DNA of 64,000 nucleotides from CAYLWN01 sp964387625 (GTDB lineage Bacteria > Patescibacteriota > Microgenomatia > UBA10105): contig CAYLWN010000003.1 in NCBI GenBank assembly GCA_964387625.1, forward strand, positions 1 to 64,000, given 5' to 3'. Below the pieces are notes generated by a model. That model saw nothing but the letters and a program-made list of their open reading frames with translations. It searched no databases and was not told where the DNA came from. Position 1 is the stretch's first letter; the number at the start of each line of letters is the position of its first letter. This document shows positions 34,944 through 44,147 of this stretch, piece after piece. A program made the position numbers and the translations under genes.

Positions 34944-36110
34944 TTATTTTTTTGTATAGTATTTTTTATTTTTTAATTTCTCGGGTAAAAAACTTTCTTC
35001 TGAATACATATCATAATTTTTTCCATATTCCAAATCCCTCATTAATTTAGTCGGAGCATTTCTAACCTTTAGTGGAATCGGTAAATTACCATATTGTTTA
35101 ACATCTGCCAATGCCGACATATAAGCATCATAAGCAGATCTGTCTTTTTTTGCTTGTGATAAATACACAACACCGGCTGCTAAGTTTTCTTGACATTCAG
35201 GATATCCAATAACTTCACAAGCTTGAAAAACAGCATTAGCTACGACCAATGCAGTAGGTGATGCCACGTCTTCTGAAGCAAACACCACCATGCGACGGGC
35301 GATAAAAATCGGGTCTTCTCCGGCTGCAACCATTCTGGCTAAATAATATAAAGCACTATCAACCTGAGAAGCTCTCATGGATTTAATAAATGCTGAAATA
35401 GTATTGTAATGTTCGTCCCCAGCGGCATCATATAATAAATGTTTTTTCTGAAAAGCTTTTTCAATTTGAGGTAAATCCATTTCTTTGTTAATGTTTATCT
35501 GGCTCGCAATTTCTATAGTATTAAGTAATATCCGTGAATCACCATTTGCTGCTTCAATTAAAAATTTTAAAGCATCTTTAGTAATATTTTTTCCTACATA
35601 TTTTAAAGCTCTTTTAGCAATCAATTTCAGATGATGATCATTTAGTCTATCTAAAACCAAAACTCTGGTTCTGGATAATAATGGTCCGATGACTTCAAAA
35701 GACGGATTTTCGGTGGTAGCACCAATTAAAACAATGGTGCCTGTTTCAACATGGGGTAAAAAAGCATCCTGTTGTGCTTTGTTAAACCTATGAATTTCAT
35801 CCATGAAAAGTATAGTTTGCTGATTATAGAGTTTGGCAATTTCTTTGGCTTCGACAACAATTTTACGAATATCTTCAAGTTTTGCAGTCACTGCTGACAT
35901 GGAAATAAAATGAGCTTTTGTTTTTTGGGATATTAAATACGCCAAGGTAGTTTTACCACTCCCTGGTGGTCCCCAAAAAATCATTGAAGGAATTACATCC
36001 TGATCAATCAATTTATTCAAAATACCATCTTTTCCAATCAGGTGTTCCTGACCGACAAATTCCCGGAAATTCTTAGGCCTTAATTTATCTGCTAAGGGAA
36101 TATATACCAT
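34944..36110 (-). CDS. rarA: Replication-associated recombination protein RarA (MgsA)
   Basis: 388 residues. AAA ATPase of the clamp-loader clade acting at stalled forks: N-terminal LADKLRPKNFREFVGQEHLIG, Walker A GPPGSGKTTLAY, Walker B ILFMDEIHRFNKAQQD, sensor GATTENPSFEV, and the C-terminal tetramerisation part with YYLARMVAAGEDPIFIARRMV and PLKVRNAPTKLMR. Slightly shorter than usual (about 420-450). Confidence 0.93.
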   Translation of the reverse strand: MVYIPLADKLRPKNFREFVGQEHLIGKDGILNKLIDQDVIPSMIFWGPPGSGKTTLAYLISQKTKAHFISMSAVTAKLEDIRKIVVEAKEIAKLYNQQTILFMDEIHRFNKAQQDAFLPHVETGTIVLIGATTENPSFEVIGPLLSRTRVLVLDRLNDHHLKLIAKRALKYVGKNITKDALKFLIEAANGDSRILLNTIEIASQININKEMDLPQIEKAFQKKHLLYDAAGDEHYNTISAFIKSMRASQVDSALYYLARMVAAGEDPIFIARRMVVFASEDVASPTALVVANAVFQACEVIGYPECQENLAAGVVYLSQAKKDRSAYDAYMSALADVKQYGNLPIPLKVRNAPTKLMRDLEYGKNYDMYSEESFLPEKLKNKKYYTKK

Positions 36111-36152
36111 AAGTAAATATTAATCCGAATAATATCCGAAAGTCAATATGGG

Positions 36153-36968
36153 TTAATTTAAAATTATTTGTTGCAAGGGGGTAGTTTTATTTTTTAATCC
36201 AAAAAATTGTACTAAAATTTTATTGTAATATGGATTTACATCTGTTAAAAAAATTTCTCTGTGCTCATTCTTTTCCAATTGATTATCAATTTCCGCATGT
36301 CTGGATAAATATTCTTTAAGTTTTATCGCGGCAATTTTTCCTTCTGATAATATTTTTACATTAGGTCCCAAAATATTTGAAATCTGTTTGGATAATATGT
36401 TGTAATGCGTACAACCTAAAATTAATGCTTTAATTTTCGCTCTTTTTAAAACTGACAAATATTTTTGCAAAATTAGATCAGTCCCTATCCAGTGGCACTC
36501 CTCTGCTTCAATAATCGGAACTAATAGGGGACAACTTTTTTCAATAATTTTAATTTTGGCAGAATTTTTCTTAAATTCTTTATAAAACGCATGTGCATTT
36601 ATAGTTGCATTTGTTCCTATCACTCCTACTTTAGAAAATTTTTTCTTTATCGCCTCTTCAACAACCGGTCTGATAATTCCCAGAAGTTTCACATGTGGGT
36701 ATTTTTGGGGGACAAATTCTGTTTGCATTTTTTTTAATGCAGCGCTGGTGGCAGTATTACACGCAATTATAATTAATGAACATTTTTTGTGAATTAAAAA
36801 TTCCAAAGCTTGACAGGTGAATCTGTAAATAACTTCAGCTGAGTGATTACCGTAAGGTACACGAGCATTGTCTCCAAGATACAAATAATTATATCGTGGA
36901 TTAACTTCAATAAATTCTTTTAAAATGGTTAAGCCGCCTAATCCCGAATCAAATACACCAATATTCAT
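36153..36968 (-). CDS. murI: Glutamate racemase
   Basis: Makes D-glutamate for peptidoglycan. The two catalytic cysteines are in IIACNTATSA and LILGCTHYNIL, and the substrate pocket shows FDSGLGGLTIL and YLGDNARVPYG. I use the ATG at 36968 (MNIGVFDSG), which gives the standard 271 residues; a longer in-frame start at 37028 adds residues unlike the family. Confidence 0.93.
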   Translation of the reverse strand: MNIGVFDSGLGGLTILKEFIEVNPRYNYLYLGDNARVPYGNHSAEVIYRFTCQALEFLIHKKCSLIIIACNTATSAALKKMQTEFVPQKYPHVKLLGIIRPVVEEAIKKKFSKVGVIGTNATINAHAFYKEFKKNSAKIKIIEKSCPLLVPIIEAEECHWIGTDLILQKYLSVLKRAKIKALILGCTHYNILSKQISNILGPNVKILSEGKIAAIKLKEYLSRHAEIDNQLEKNEHREIFLTDVNPYYNKILVQFFGLKNKTTPLQQIILN

Positions 36969-37103
36969 GAATTTCCATTCTAACACAAAATATTTTAAGA
37001 CACAAAAAATTATTACCCAATTCCCCAACTGGCGGAGAAGGCTTTTATTGATGTAACTCTTCGACTCATCCGATATTAATTGGATTCGCTTAGAGAATAT
37101 TAG

Positions 37104-38210
37104 TTAAATTATTTGCTCCCAGGGATAACTTGGATGACCAAAATGTCCATATCGAGCGGTCTTAATATATATAGGTCGTCTTAAATTTAGTTTTTCTAAA
37201 ATGTTGGAAACAGACATATCCAGTAAATTCCAAGCATAGTCATATATTTTTGTTAAAGATTTTTTTTCAGTTCCAAAGCAATCAATTTGCCTATCTATCG
37301 GATTTCTTTGACCTATCACGTACGCAACTCTAACTTCACATTTATCTGCCAGTCCTGCTGAAACTATATTTTTAGCTAAATAACGACAAGCATACGCTCC
37401 GCTTCTGTCAACCTTGGTGGGATCTTTACCGGAAAATCCACCGCCTCCGTGTCTGGCAAATCCTCCGTATGTATCAACAATTATTTTTCTGCCCGTAACT
37501 CCTGTATCAGATGCTGGACCACCAATTTCCCACCTACCTTTACTTCCATTAACAATAATTTTATCCATTTCAGGTAATTTAAAATTATAAATCTCAAGTA
37601 CCGGTTTGATGACTTCTTTGATTAATGCCTGTTTTAACTCTTCGCTGGTTATTTTTGGATCAAATGGTACTGCAATTACTACATGTGCTATGCTAACAGG
37701 TTTCCCATTTTCATAATTGACTTTTATTTCACTTTTTCCATCAGGCCGTAAAAAAGATAAAATATTTTTCTCTCTAACTAAATCCATTTTTTCAACAATC
37801 TTATGAGCTAGCATGATCGGCATTGGCATATATTCTTTTGTTTCGTTTGATGCAAATCCGAACATCATTCCTTGATCACCCGCACCTCCGTCATCTACAC
37901 CACATGCAATATCAGGAGATTGTTGATGAACATATACAGACACTGGAGATTGATAGTTAAAATTATAAATGTCTTTAGTATAACCTAGTTTTTTTACCAT
38001 GTTGCGTGCCACATTTTCATAATCAATTTTTTGGGGACAAGTTACTTCACCTGCCAAAACTATCCGGTTAACTGTGACTAATGTTTCAATTGCAACTCTT
38101 GACTTTGGATCAATACTCAAAGCTGCATCAACAATTGAATCTGAAATTTGGTCACAAATTTTATCAGGATGACCTGATGCTACTGATTCGCTGGTAAAAG
38201 AATATTGCAT
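37104..38210 (-). CDS. metK: S-adenosylmethionine synthetase
   Basis: 368 residues, full length with GHPDKICDQISDSIVDA, GAGDQGMMFGFA, the P-loop-like GGGGFSGKDPTKVDRSGAY and VAYVIGQ. Makes SAM from methionine and ATP. A strong SD (AAGGAGG) precedes the ATG at 38210. The 350 bp upstream carry a SAM-responsive riboswitch and an intrinsic terminator, so expression falls when SAM is high. Confidence 0.96.
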   Translation of the reverse strand: MQYSFTSESVASGHPDKICDQISDSIVDAALSIDPKSRVAIETLVTVNRIVLAGEVTCPQKIDYENVARNMVKKLGYTKDIYNFNYQSPVSVYVHQQSPDIACGVDDGGAGDQGMMFGFASNETKEYMPMPIMLAHKIVEKMDLVREKNILSFLRPDGKSEIKVNYENGKPVSIAHVVIAVPFDPKITSEELKQALIKEVIKPVLEIYNFKLPEMDKIIVNGSKGRWEIGGPASDTGVTGRKIIVDTYGGFARHGGGGFSGKDPTKVDRSGAYACRYLAKNIVSAGLADKCEVRVAYVIGQRNPIDRQIDCFGTEKKSLTKIYDYAWNLLDMSVSNILEKLNLRRPIYIKTARYGHFGHPSYPWEQII

Positions 38211-38288
38211 AATTCCTCCTTTATTTAATATCCCGCAAAGCGGGATTATACATTTCTAAGCCTCACTTTGTATCGGCAAGAACTGTAT

Positions 38289-38312
38289 AAAAAAACTCTC
38301 CGTAAAGGAGAG
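38289..38312 (-). terminator. Intrinsic terminator of the metK riboswitch
   Basis: On the minus strand CTCTCC-TTTAC-GGAGAG is followed by seven T. It lies between the aptamer and metK, the position of an expression platform. A second small hairpin, ATCCCGC-TTT-GCGGGAT, stands just before the SD. Confidence 0.85.
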
Positions 38313-38339
38313 CTTAAAAAATTGCTTTTCCCTTACAGG

Positions 38340-38470
38340 CATATCTTTCCGTTATTCACGGTCTAGTTTTGGCACCCGCTACGGCAAAAAAAGGGTTTTA
38401 ACATTGAGCTTGCCGAAGGGTTGTCGGACGGATCATCAAGCTAGAACTTTACCCGTCACTCTTGATATTG
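38340..38470 (-). promoter_or_regulatory. SAM riboswitch aptamer (SAM-I/SAM-IV clan) upstream of metK
   Basis: Closing helix ATATC (38464-38468) with GATAT (38341-38345). In between, on the minus strand, are AAGAGTGACGGG, TTGATGATCCGTC, CGACAACCC, GGTGCCAA and GGAAAGATAT, the conserved core pieces of this aptamer clan in the right order. GACGG pairs with CCGTC. One peripheral loop contains CCCTTCGGCAAGCTCAATG, which looks like a common dispersed repeat. Location before metK is the classic one. Confidence 0.8.
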
Positions 38471-38480
38471 ACTATTTAAT

Positions 38481-38510
38481 AGAATAACTTATTAAATTTG
38501 GGGTTGTCAA
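38481..38510 (-). promoter_or_regulatory. metK/riboswitch promoter
   Basis: TTGACA (38505-38510), 18-bp spacer, TATTCT (38481-38486) on the minus strand; transcription begins a few bases before the aptamer closing helix. Confidence 0.65.
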
Positions 38511-38560
38511 GGAGTATAAATTTAAGTATTTAAGTTATTAAGCACGTTATTTATTAGTTC

Positions 38561-38749
38561 TTGCTGGGTAAAAAGAAATTATGGTTACGTAATAATGTCT
38601 CAAATTTTTTAGGTCAATTTGTAGATACAACTATTTTTATGTTTTTGGCATTTTATACCATCGGAAATACTCAATTTATCATTTCTTTAATCCTACCTTA
38701 TTGGATACTAAAATGTGTGTTTTCCGTCATTGAAACACCTGGTGGTTAA
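38561..38749 (+). pseudogene. Fragment of a YhhQ-type queuosine precursor transporter
   Basis: 62 codons that start only with TTG and encode LWLRNNVSNFLGQFVDTTIFMFLAFYTIG and a second helix, matching the C-terminal third of the vitamin uptake-like VUT/YhhQ family (conserved RNxxSNxxGQxxDT). The N-terminal two-thirds are absent upstream, where the metK regulatory region begins, so this is a remnant. It ends with TAA shortly before the next promoter. Confidence 0.6.
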
Positions 38750-38769
38750 AGCAAGAAAATATAAAATGA

Positions 38770-38775
38770 TATAAT
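38770..38775 (+). promoter_or_regulatory. -10 box of the methyltransferase gene, leaderless layout
   Basis: TATAAT is followed by 7 nt and the ATG at 38783. The -35 region is weak. Confidence 0.5.
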
Positions 38776-38782
38776 TTAGACT

Positions 38783-39679
38783 ATGTTTGATTGGGCAAGA
38801 GGTTCTGTTTTAAGACAGATGGTTAAATCTAAAATTCCTGGAGCAGAATATGATCCATGGTTGAAAGGCTGGGCATCGGGTTGGACTTTTCTAAATCTAA
38901 AAATCCCTAAAGGCATTACTACATTAGATATCGGTTCAGGGAATAATCCCTGGTATGCACAATTGTTTTCTAATATGGGTTGCGAGTCTCATGTTTTAGA
39001 GCAAAAATATATTCCCAGAAAAAATTCGGTTGGTTGGGGTATATCAAAAGAAACCATAAAAAAACACCCTCAAATAACTTTTCATATGGGTTTAGCTGGG
39101 CAAAATATAGGTCCTAAACAATACTTTGATTTAATTACCTGTATTTCAACTATCGAGCATTTTTACGATACTTCTTTTGTTGTTGATTCCAAGAATCCTC
39201 TTCCGCATTTAAAAGCATTAGCAGATATGGTTAGAATGCTAAAACCAGGAGGAATTTTGGTTTTAACCTACGATTTTTTTCTAAACGACATGCCACACTG
39301 GCGGGGATGGGATTATTTAGCTGACATATCTCTTATGGAACAAGCTGGAATTCCACTTCTCAATCCCAACGTACAATTAAAAAGTAGAACATTTATATAT
39401 AATCATGAAGATACTCTTTTTATGGCTCCAGAAGAAATTTTATTTTTTTCTAAAAAATATCTGCGTTCAACCAGCATCGGTATCATGTTTAAAAAACCCG
39501 GACATAAATCAAAAATTAGATATTTTCCACAACCTGAATATAAAAAATTAATACTCAGTGAACAAATTAATCAAATAGATCAATTATCAAATTTTACTCT
39601 CAAAACCATTTTATCATTTAAAACTCAGCAAATTGTAAAAACCTATATTAGAAAAATTCGTGCACAAATTAATCACTAA
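38783..39679 (+). CDS. Class I SAM-dependent methyltransferase
   Basis: 298 residues. The SAM-binding motif I is TLDIGSGNNPWY (about residues 47-58), with a motif II-like acidic LEQKY and post-motif DLITCISTIEHF, then MLKPGGILVLTYD. The FNWARGS-like start and the Trp-rich middle suggest a substrate on the envelope side, such as a sugar or lipid head group, but this cannot be settled. It overlaps the convergent transglutaminase-like gene by 11 bp at its 3' end. Confidence 0.8.
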   Translation: MFDWARGSVLRQMVKSKIPGAEYDPWLKGWASGWTFLNLKIPKGITTLDIGSGNNPWYAQLFSNMGCESHVLEQKYIPRKNSVGWGISKETIKKHPQITFHMGLAGQNIGPKQYFDLITCISTIEHFYDTSFVVDSKNPLPHLKALADMVRMLKPGGILVLTYDFFLNDMPHWRGWDYLADISLMEQAGIPLLNPNVQLKSRTFIYNHEDTLFMAPEEILFFSKKYLRSTSIGIMFKKPGHKSKIRYFPQPEYKKLILSEQINQIDQLSNFTLKTILSFKTQQIVKTYIRKIRAQINH

Positions 39680-40667
39680 GACCTAGGCAATTACCATCAG
39701 AATAACACCAAGTGCCACTAATTGCTCTAGCTCGATTTAATAGGCTAACGGTTTTTACTAGATCTTTACCATAGGTATTATAAGGAAATGAATTTAAATA
39801 TAGAATATTTGCTGGAAATTTTTGTTTAACTAAAAAATCTTTTGCGGCAATTTCAAAATCCGGTAATGTAAATTCTTGTCGGATAAGTTTATTTCCGTTT
39901 GGATATATTTTTTCCGGAGTAGAATCTATTTTAACATCTTTTGCTATTAACCTGGGTTTAAGTTGATTTTGGCCAGGCATAACTATTATTTGATCAGCTT
40001 TCTGATGTTTAAGTAATTCGAGCATTTCAAAATAATCAAGAGGATTTCCTAGTCTATCTACATAAATTTGATTAAAATAAGCATCTTGTATAGACAAAAT
40101 ATTTTTATCCTTATCTTTTATTTTAACTAAAGTGATCGCATGTGTGGCTTTTCTTGAATTTTTATAAATATCTCCATAATCAATCTTGTAAGTTTCAAAT
40201 CCGAACAAATTATAAATATCTGATAAAGTTGCTGCAGTTCCTGCACACCAAGCACCAGCTAAACCATTTTTATAATCATAAAGTCGTCTTCCCAAAGGTA
40301 CATTTGCAGCTGATGAAGTATTTTCAATAGTTGTTAAAAGCAATTTAGTATCTGAAACAACCGGCACGTTCGCATAAACCCATTCTCTTAATGCATTAAC
40401 TATTTCAAATTCAGATAACTGATTGCCTTTTTTTAATTGTGGAATATCAGTTAGTATCATGTTTATTATTTCTTCATCTTTATACATGAAATTATCCTGG
40501 GTTTGATTAGTTTTCTTAAATATATTATTTAATAAATTTGGATTTTGGCCCAGCTTATACCCAATATATGAAAAGATAATGAATGAAATCAAACATAAAA
40601 AAATTAAAATAACGAAAAATATATATTTACTATTCTTTTGATATTTTTTAAAAATATTTACGGCCAT
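39669..40667 (-). CDS. Membrane-anchored transglutaminase-like protein
   Basis: 332 residues with one N-terminal membrane helix (residues 15-37) and an exported domain. The papain-like triad of the transglutaminase core is visible: Cys in GLAGAWCAGTAATLSDIYNLFG, His in KATHAITLVKI and Asp in LSIQDAYFN. Cysteines near the end (WCYSDGNC) may form a disulfide. Second such protein in the window (with 15834-17627), but anchored at the other end and otherwise unlike it. Possible roles are peptidoglycan or protein crosslink cleavage. Confidence 0.7.
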   Translation of the reverse strand: MAVNIFKKYQKNSKYIFFVILIFLCLISFIIFSYIGYKLGQNPNLLNNIFKKTNQTQDNFMYKDEEIINMILTDIPQLKKGNQLSEFEIVNALREWVYANVPVVSDTKLLLTTIENTSSAANVPLGRRLYDYKNGLAGAWCAGTAATLSDIYNLFGFETYKIDYGDIYKNSRKATHAITLVKIKDKDKNILSIQDAYFNQIYVDRLGNPLDYFEMLELLKHQKADQIIVMPGQNQLKPRLIAKDVKIDSTPEKIYPNGNKLIRQEFTLPDFEIAAKDFLVKQKFPANILYLNSFPYNTYGKDLVKTVSLLNRARAISGTWCYSDGNCLGLSD

Positions 40668-40745
40668 ATTTATAAAAAAGTTAAAGCTATAATCATGCTA
40701 CACAATATATTTTATTAATACAATAAATTATACTAAAATCAATCT

Positions 40746-42443
40746 GTGTATAGAATCAATAAAAATATTTTATTTCTTCACTGTTGTATAAAACAAAATT
40801 TTATATATTCTATTTTACTGTTTGTTTGGCCAATTATTCTACTTACCATATCAGATAGTTGGATTTATTCATTTACTGGAAATACAGATATTTGGATATA
40901 TATCGGATATTTTTATAATTTGGTAGATGAACTAGCATTGGCAATTCCTGATTATAAAGCAACCAGATCACCTTTTTTAATAATAGGTTATGTAATACAT
41001 CGTTTATTTTCTCCTTTTATAGCTAATTATGTATTTCACTTAGGAATTTACTATATATCTGTGTTTTCTTTCTTTGTAATTATCTCTTTGCTATTCAATA
41101 AACGCTCTGCTCTTTTTACCACAATTGCTCTAGCAACTTACATACCTTTTTTGACAACCATAGGACAAAATTATCCAAGTGGAATTGCAATTATGTATAT
41201 GTTGCTCATATTACTTTGCTTTACATTAGCTAATAAATTTAAGCATTATAAAATATTATTATTTTTTTCTGGAATATTCATTGCTGGCATGATATGGAGT
41301 CAATTGTTTACGTTGATTTTTTTACCATTTTTAACTTTGTACTGGTTGATTAGTAACATTTTAAACCGTCAAAAAAATCAAATACAGCAACTCTTTTACA
41401 TAATACTTGGTTTTGTGTCGTTAACATGCTTGCTAATGATAATTAATTATATTTTAACCAGTAATTTGTGGTTTTTTTATTCAAATTTAACGATTACCAA
41501 TCGTTTGCTTAATTCTAATATTTATGTAAAACAAGGGTTTAATTGGAATTCGGCGGTTTGGCTTGGATTACCGATATCTGTTGCAATAGGCGGGATTATA
41601 TTTTGTATTAATATGGTACGAAGAGGATTTAAACATAAGGATATTGTGGCGTGTTTTTTTCAAATATCACTATTATGTATAATCATTTCTTATACAATAT
41701 TTGAGTTTATTCTCAAACAACCAATATTACAAATACCATTTTATGGTAGTTTATTACTTCCAATAGTATTTATAGCTTTTGGCGCGCAAATCCAACCTAG
41801 TTTAGTTTTATTTACACAACGTAAATTTATTCAGCTGTTTACCCTTTTTTGCTTACTGTTGGTAGTTCAATATACTTTTTATTCTAAGATTAATTTTATT
41901 TTTTTTCCTTTTGCACTTCGGCTTATAAGAATTTTATTGATCGGATTTTTTGCGATATTGCTCATTTACAAACGTCCTATGACAACAAAAAAATTTATCG
42001 GGTTTTTATTGTGTATCACAATTATGTGGAGTGGATTTGCTATAAACGATAAATATTATTTTATTTTTCAACCTAGGGGAAATAAACAACATTATCTGGC
42101 TTCAATTTCGGGAGCACAATATATTCAGAAAAATTATAATGGATTTGCTGGCTATTATTGGTATCCTGATGATGAGCAACAGGAAATATATCGGTCAATT
42201 ATTTCTTATTTTTATTGGACCAGGGTTCTAATTTCCGAGAATTTTCCCAAGTTACCTGATAATCCAAATAGAATACAACCAGGGATGATTATAACAATTT
42301 TATCAAAATCTCCTGATACATTATCGCAAGCAGATAAGTCACTTGTTGAATTAGGATATCATAGCAAGTTGCTTAAAAAAGAAGAATTTTCAGATAATTC
42401 AGTTCACTTTACTATATTTTCTATAAGTATTATGCAAAATTAA
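40746..42443 (+). CDS. Polytopic membrane protein, probably a GT-C-type glycosyltransferase
   Basis: 565 residues with about 11-12 membrane helices in the first 420 residues and a soluble C-terminal domain. The first external loop holds TGNTDIWIYIGYF and YKATRSPFLIIGY, acidic and arginine residues where GT-C enzymes (ArnT/PMT-like) have their catalytic Asp. No clear family is recognised. Start is GTG at 40746. It heads a plus-strand run of envelope genes to 45692. Confidence 0.55.
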   Translation: MYRINKNILFLHCCIKQNFIYSILLFVWPIILLTISDSWIYSFTGNTDIWIYIGYFYNLVDELALAIPDYKATRSPFLIIGYVIHRLFSPFIANYVFHLGIYYISVFSFFVIISLLFNKRSALFTTIALATYIPFLTTIGQNYPSGIAIMYMLLILLCFTLANKFKHYKILLFFSGIFIAGMIWSQLFTLIFLPFLTLYWLISNILNRQKNQIQQLFYIILGFVSLTCLLMIINYILTSNLWFFYSNLTITNRLLNSNIYVKQGFNWNSAVWLGLPISVAIGGIIFCINMVRRGFKHKDIVACFFQISLLCIIISYTIFEFILKQPILQIPFYGSLLLPIVFIAFGAQIQPSLVLFTQRKFIQLFTLFCLLLVVQYTFYSKINFIFFPFALRLIRILLIGFFAILLIYKRPMTTKKFIGFLLCITIMWSGFAINDKYYFIFQPRGNKQHYLASISGAQYIQKNYNGFAGYYWYPDDEQQEIYRSIISYFYWTRVLISENFPKLPDNPNRIQPGMIITILSKSPDTLSQADKSLVELGYHSKLLKKEEFSDNSVHFTIFSISIMQN

Positions 42444-42516
42444 ATTTTATGTAAACCCCCTACATTCTAAAGAATTAATTGTTGTATAATGTAAAAAACT
42501 GAAAAGTATTTACCTT

Positions 42517-42783
42517 ATGAAAATAAAAAGTCAAAAAAAAATATTTTGTTTTAAAGATTTATTGATTGTTACAATAAGCTTGTTATCTTTGAAATTCTTT
42601 TTTGCTAAACCTGCTTTAGCATATTTAGATCCTGGTACTGGTAGTTATGTTTTTCAAATATTGATTGCGGGTATATTAGGAATTATTGTTACAATTAGCG
42701 CATATTGGAAAAAAATAGTTATATTCTTCAAGAAAAAACGGAAATCTTCTGATGAAAACGACAAACAACCTCAATCAACATAA
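42517..42783 (+). CDS. Small exported LDPGTGS-motif membrane protein
   Basis: 88 residues: a signal peptide ending PALA at about residue 35, then YLDPGTGSYVFQ, a membrane helix (ILIAGILGIIVTISAYW) and a Lys-rich tail. The LDPGTGS motif is a recurrent feature of small proteins encoded next to methyltransferases and phosphatase-fold enzymes in bacteria; its role is unknown. The last 32 bp overlap the next gene, so the two are translationally coupled. Confidence 0.75.
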   Translation: MKIKSQKKIFCFKDLLIVTISLLSLKFFFAKPALAYLDPGTGSYVFQILIAGILGIIVTISAYWKKIVIFFKKKRKSSDENDKQPQST

Positions 42784-44140
42784 AGTTTCTGGATCATATA
42801 AAGACTCTAGTGGACATGTTTTTTTTCATGACGGAATATATTATCGTCAGATAAACAAAGCCTACCAATCACACTATGACCGTCTTATCAATTCCGGTCT
42901 GTACGAAAAACTTACTTCTTTAAGTTTGCTGATTCCCCACCATGAAGTTAATTTTGTCACTAATGATTTACTCGCTTATAAATTTATCAAACCTCAGCAA
43001 ATGCCTTTTATATCTTATCCTTATGAGTGGAGTTTTTCACAATTAAAAGATGCTGCTCTTCTAACCTTGGAAATTCAAAAAATTGCTTTAACGTACAAAA
43101 TGATTTTAAAAGATGCCTCAGCATTTAATATCCAGTTTTTGCAAGGAAAACCGGTTCTAATCGACACTTTATCTTTTGAAATTTATAAACCCGGTCAAGC
43201 ATGGACTGCTTATAAACAATTTTGTGAACATTTTCTGGTTCCTTTGACACTTGCTGTTTATAAAAATTCTCAATTGTTAAAATTATTAAGCGTATTTATA
43301 GACGGTATTCCTTTGGTCTTAGCAACAAAAATAATTCCTTTTCATGCTTATCTAAAAGTCCCCTTATTTTTCCATATTTTTATGCACTCTTTATCTCAAA
43401 AACAGTTTAAGGGTGAGGTGAATAAAGCAACAAAAGCAAATGTTTCGCAAATGGGTTTGTTAGGAATTATCGATAATCTACATTATGCAGTCCAATCTTT
43501 ACGCAATAAACAAATCAAAACTACTTGGTCTGATTATTACGATACTTCAAATTATACTAAGTCGTCATTCAATGATAAAAAAAGATTACTAACAGCATTT
43601 CTCAATATCTGTAAACCTAATAAAATTCTAGATATCGGAGCAAATACCGGAGAATTTAGTCTCTTAGCAGCTAAAAAAGATATTGATGTTATTGCAGTAG
43701 ATTCTGATTCACAAGTAATTAACCAATTGTACAATCATTGTAAGAAAAATAATATTACTAACGTTTTGCCGCTTTGCATTGATATAACTAATCCTACACC
43801 CGGAATTGGCTGGCAAAATACTGAAAGACTGTCTTTTTTAAATCGTGTGCCTAAACATACTGTATTTGCTTTAGCCCTAATTCATCATCTTTTTGTTACC
43901 TATAATCTCCCTTTTGATTATTTATGTGATTTTTTCCAACAAATTAGTAAATGGCTTATAATAGAATTTGTACCAAAAACAGATCCTCAATTTCAAAAGT
44001 TAATTGGACTACGAACTGACGATTTTTCCAATTACTCCCAGGAAAATTTTGAGAAGTCATTTAAAAAATATTTTACTATCGAAAAAATTAAGCCTATTCG
44101 AGATACAAAACGACTGTTATATTTAATGAAAAAGAAGTGA
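42752..44140 (+). CDS. Kinase-like/methyltransferase fusion protein
   Basis: 462 residues. The C-terminal half is a class I methyltransferase: ILDIGANTGEFSLLAAK, AVDSDSQVINQLY, LALIHHL. The N-terminal half carries LKDASAFNIQFLQGKPVLIDTLSFE, which matches the catalytic loop (Asp..Asn) and the metal Asp of kinase-fold enzymes acting on small molecules or sugars. The family is known to me only as SAM-dependent methyltransferase (nodulation NoeA-like); the kinase reading is my inference. Ends in TGA, 7 bp before the next gene. Part of a three-gene unit with the LDPGTGS protein and the phosphatase-fold protein. Confidence 0.7.
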   Translation: MKTTNNLNQHKVSGSYKDSSGHVFFHDGIYYRQINKAYQSHYDRLINSGLYEKLTSLSLLIPHHEVNFVTNDLLAYKFIKPQQMPFISYPYEWSFSQLKDAALLTLEIQKIALTYKMILKDASAFNIQFLQGKPVLIDTLSFEIYKPGQAWTAYKQFCEHFLVPLTLAVYKNSQLLKLLSVFIDGIPLVLATKIIPFHAYLKVPLFFHIFMHSLSQKQFKGEVNKATKANVSQMGLLGIIDNLHYAVQSLRNKQIKTTWSDYYDTSNYTKSSFNDKKRLLTAFLNICKPNKILDIGANTGEFSLLAAKKDIDVIAVDSDSQVINQLYNHCKKNNITNVLPLCIDITNPTPGIGWQNTERLSFLNRVPKHTVFALALIHHLFVTYNLPFDYLCDFFQQISKWLIIEFVPKTDPQFQKLIGLRTDDFSNYSQENFEKSFKKYFTIEKIKPIRDTKRLLYLMKKK

Positions 44141-44147
44141 ATTATTT

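Noticed and set aside
36969..37028. A 20-residue N-terminal extension of MurI
   Set aside because: MNIGVFDSG at 36968 is the family's normal start; the extension has no match to the family.
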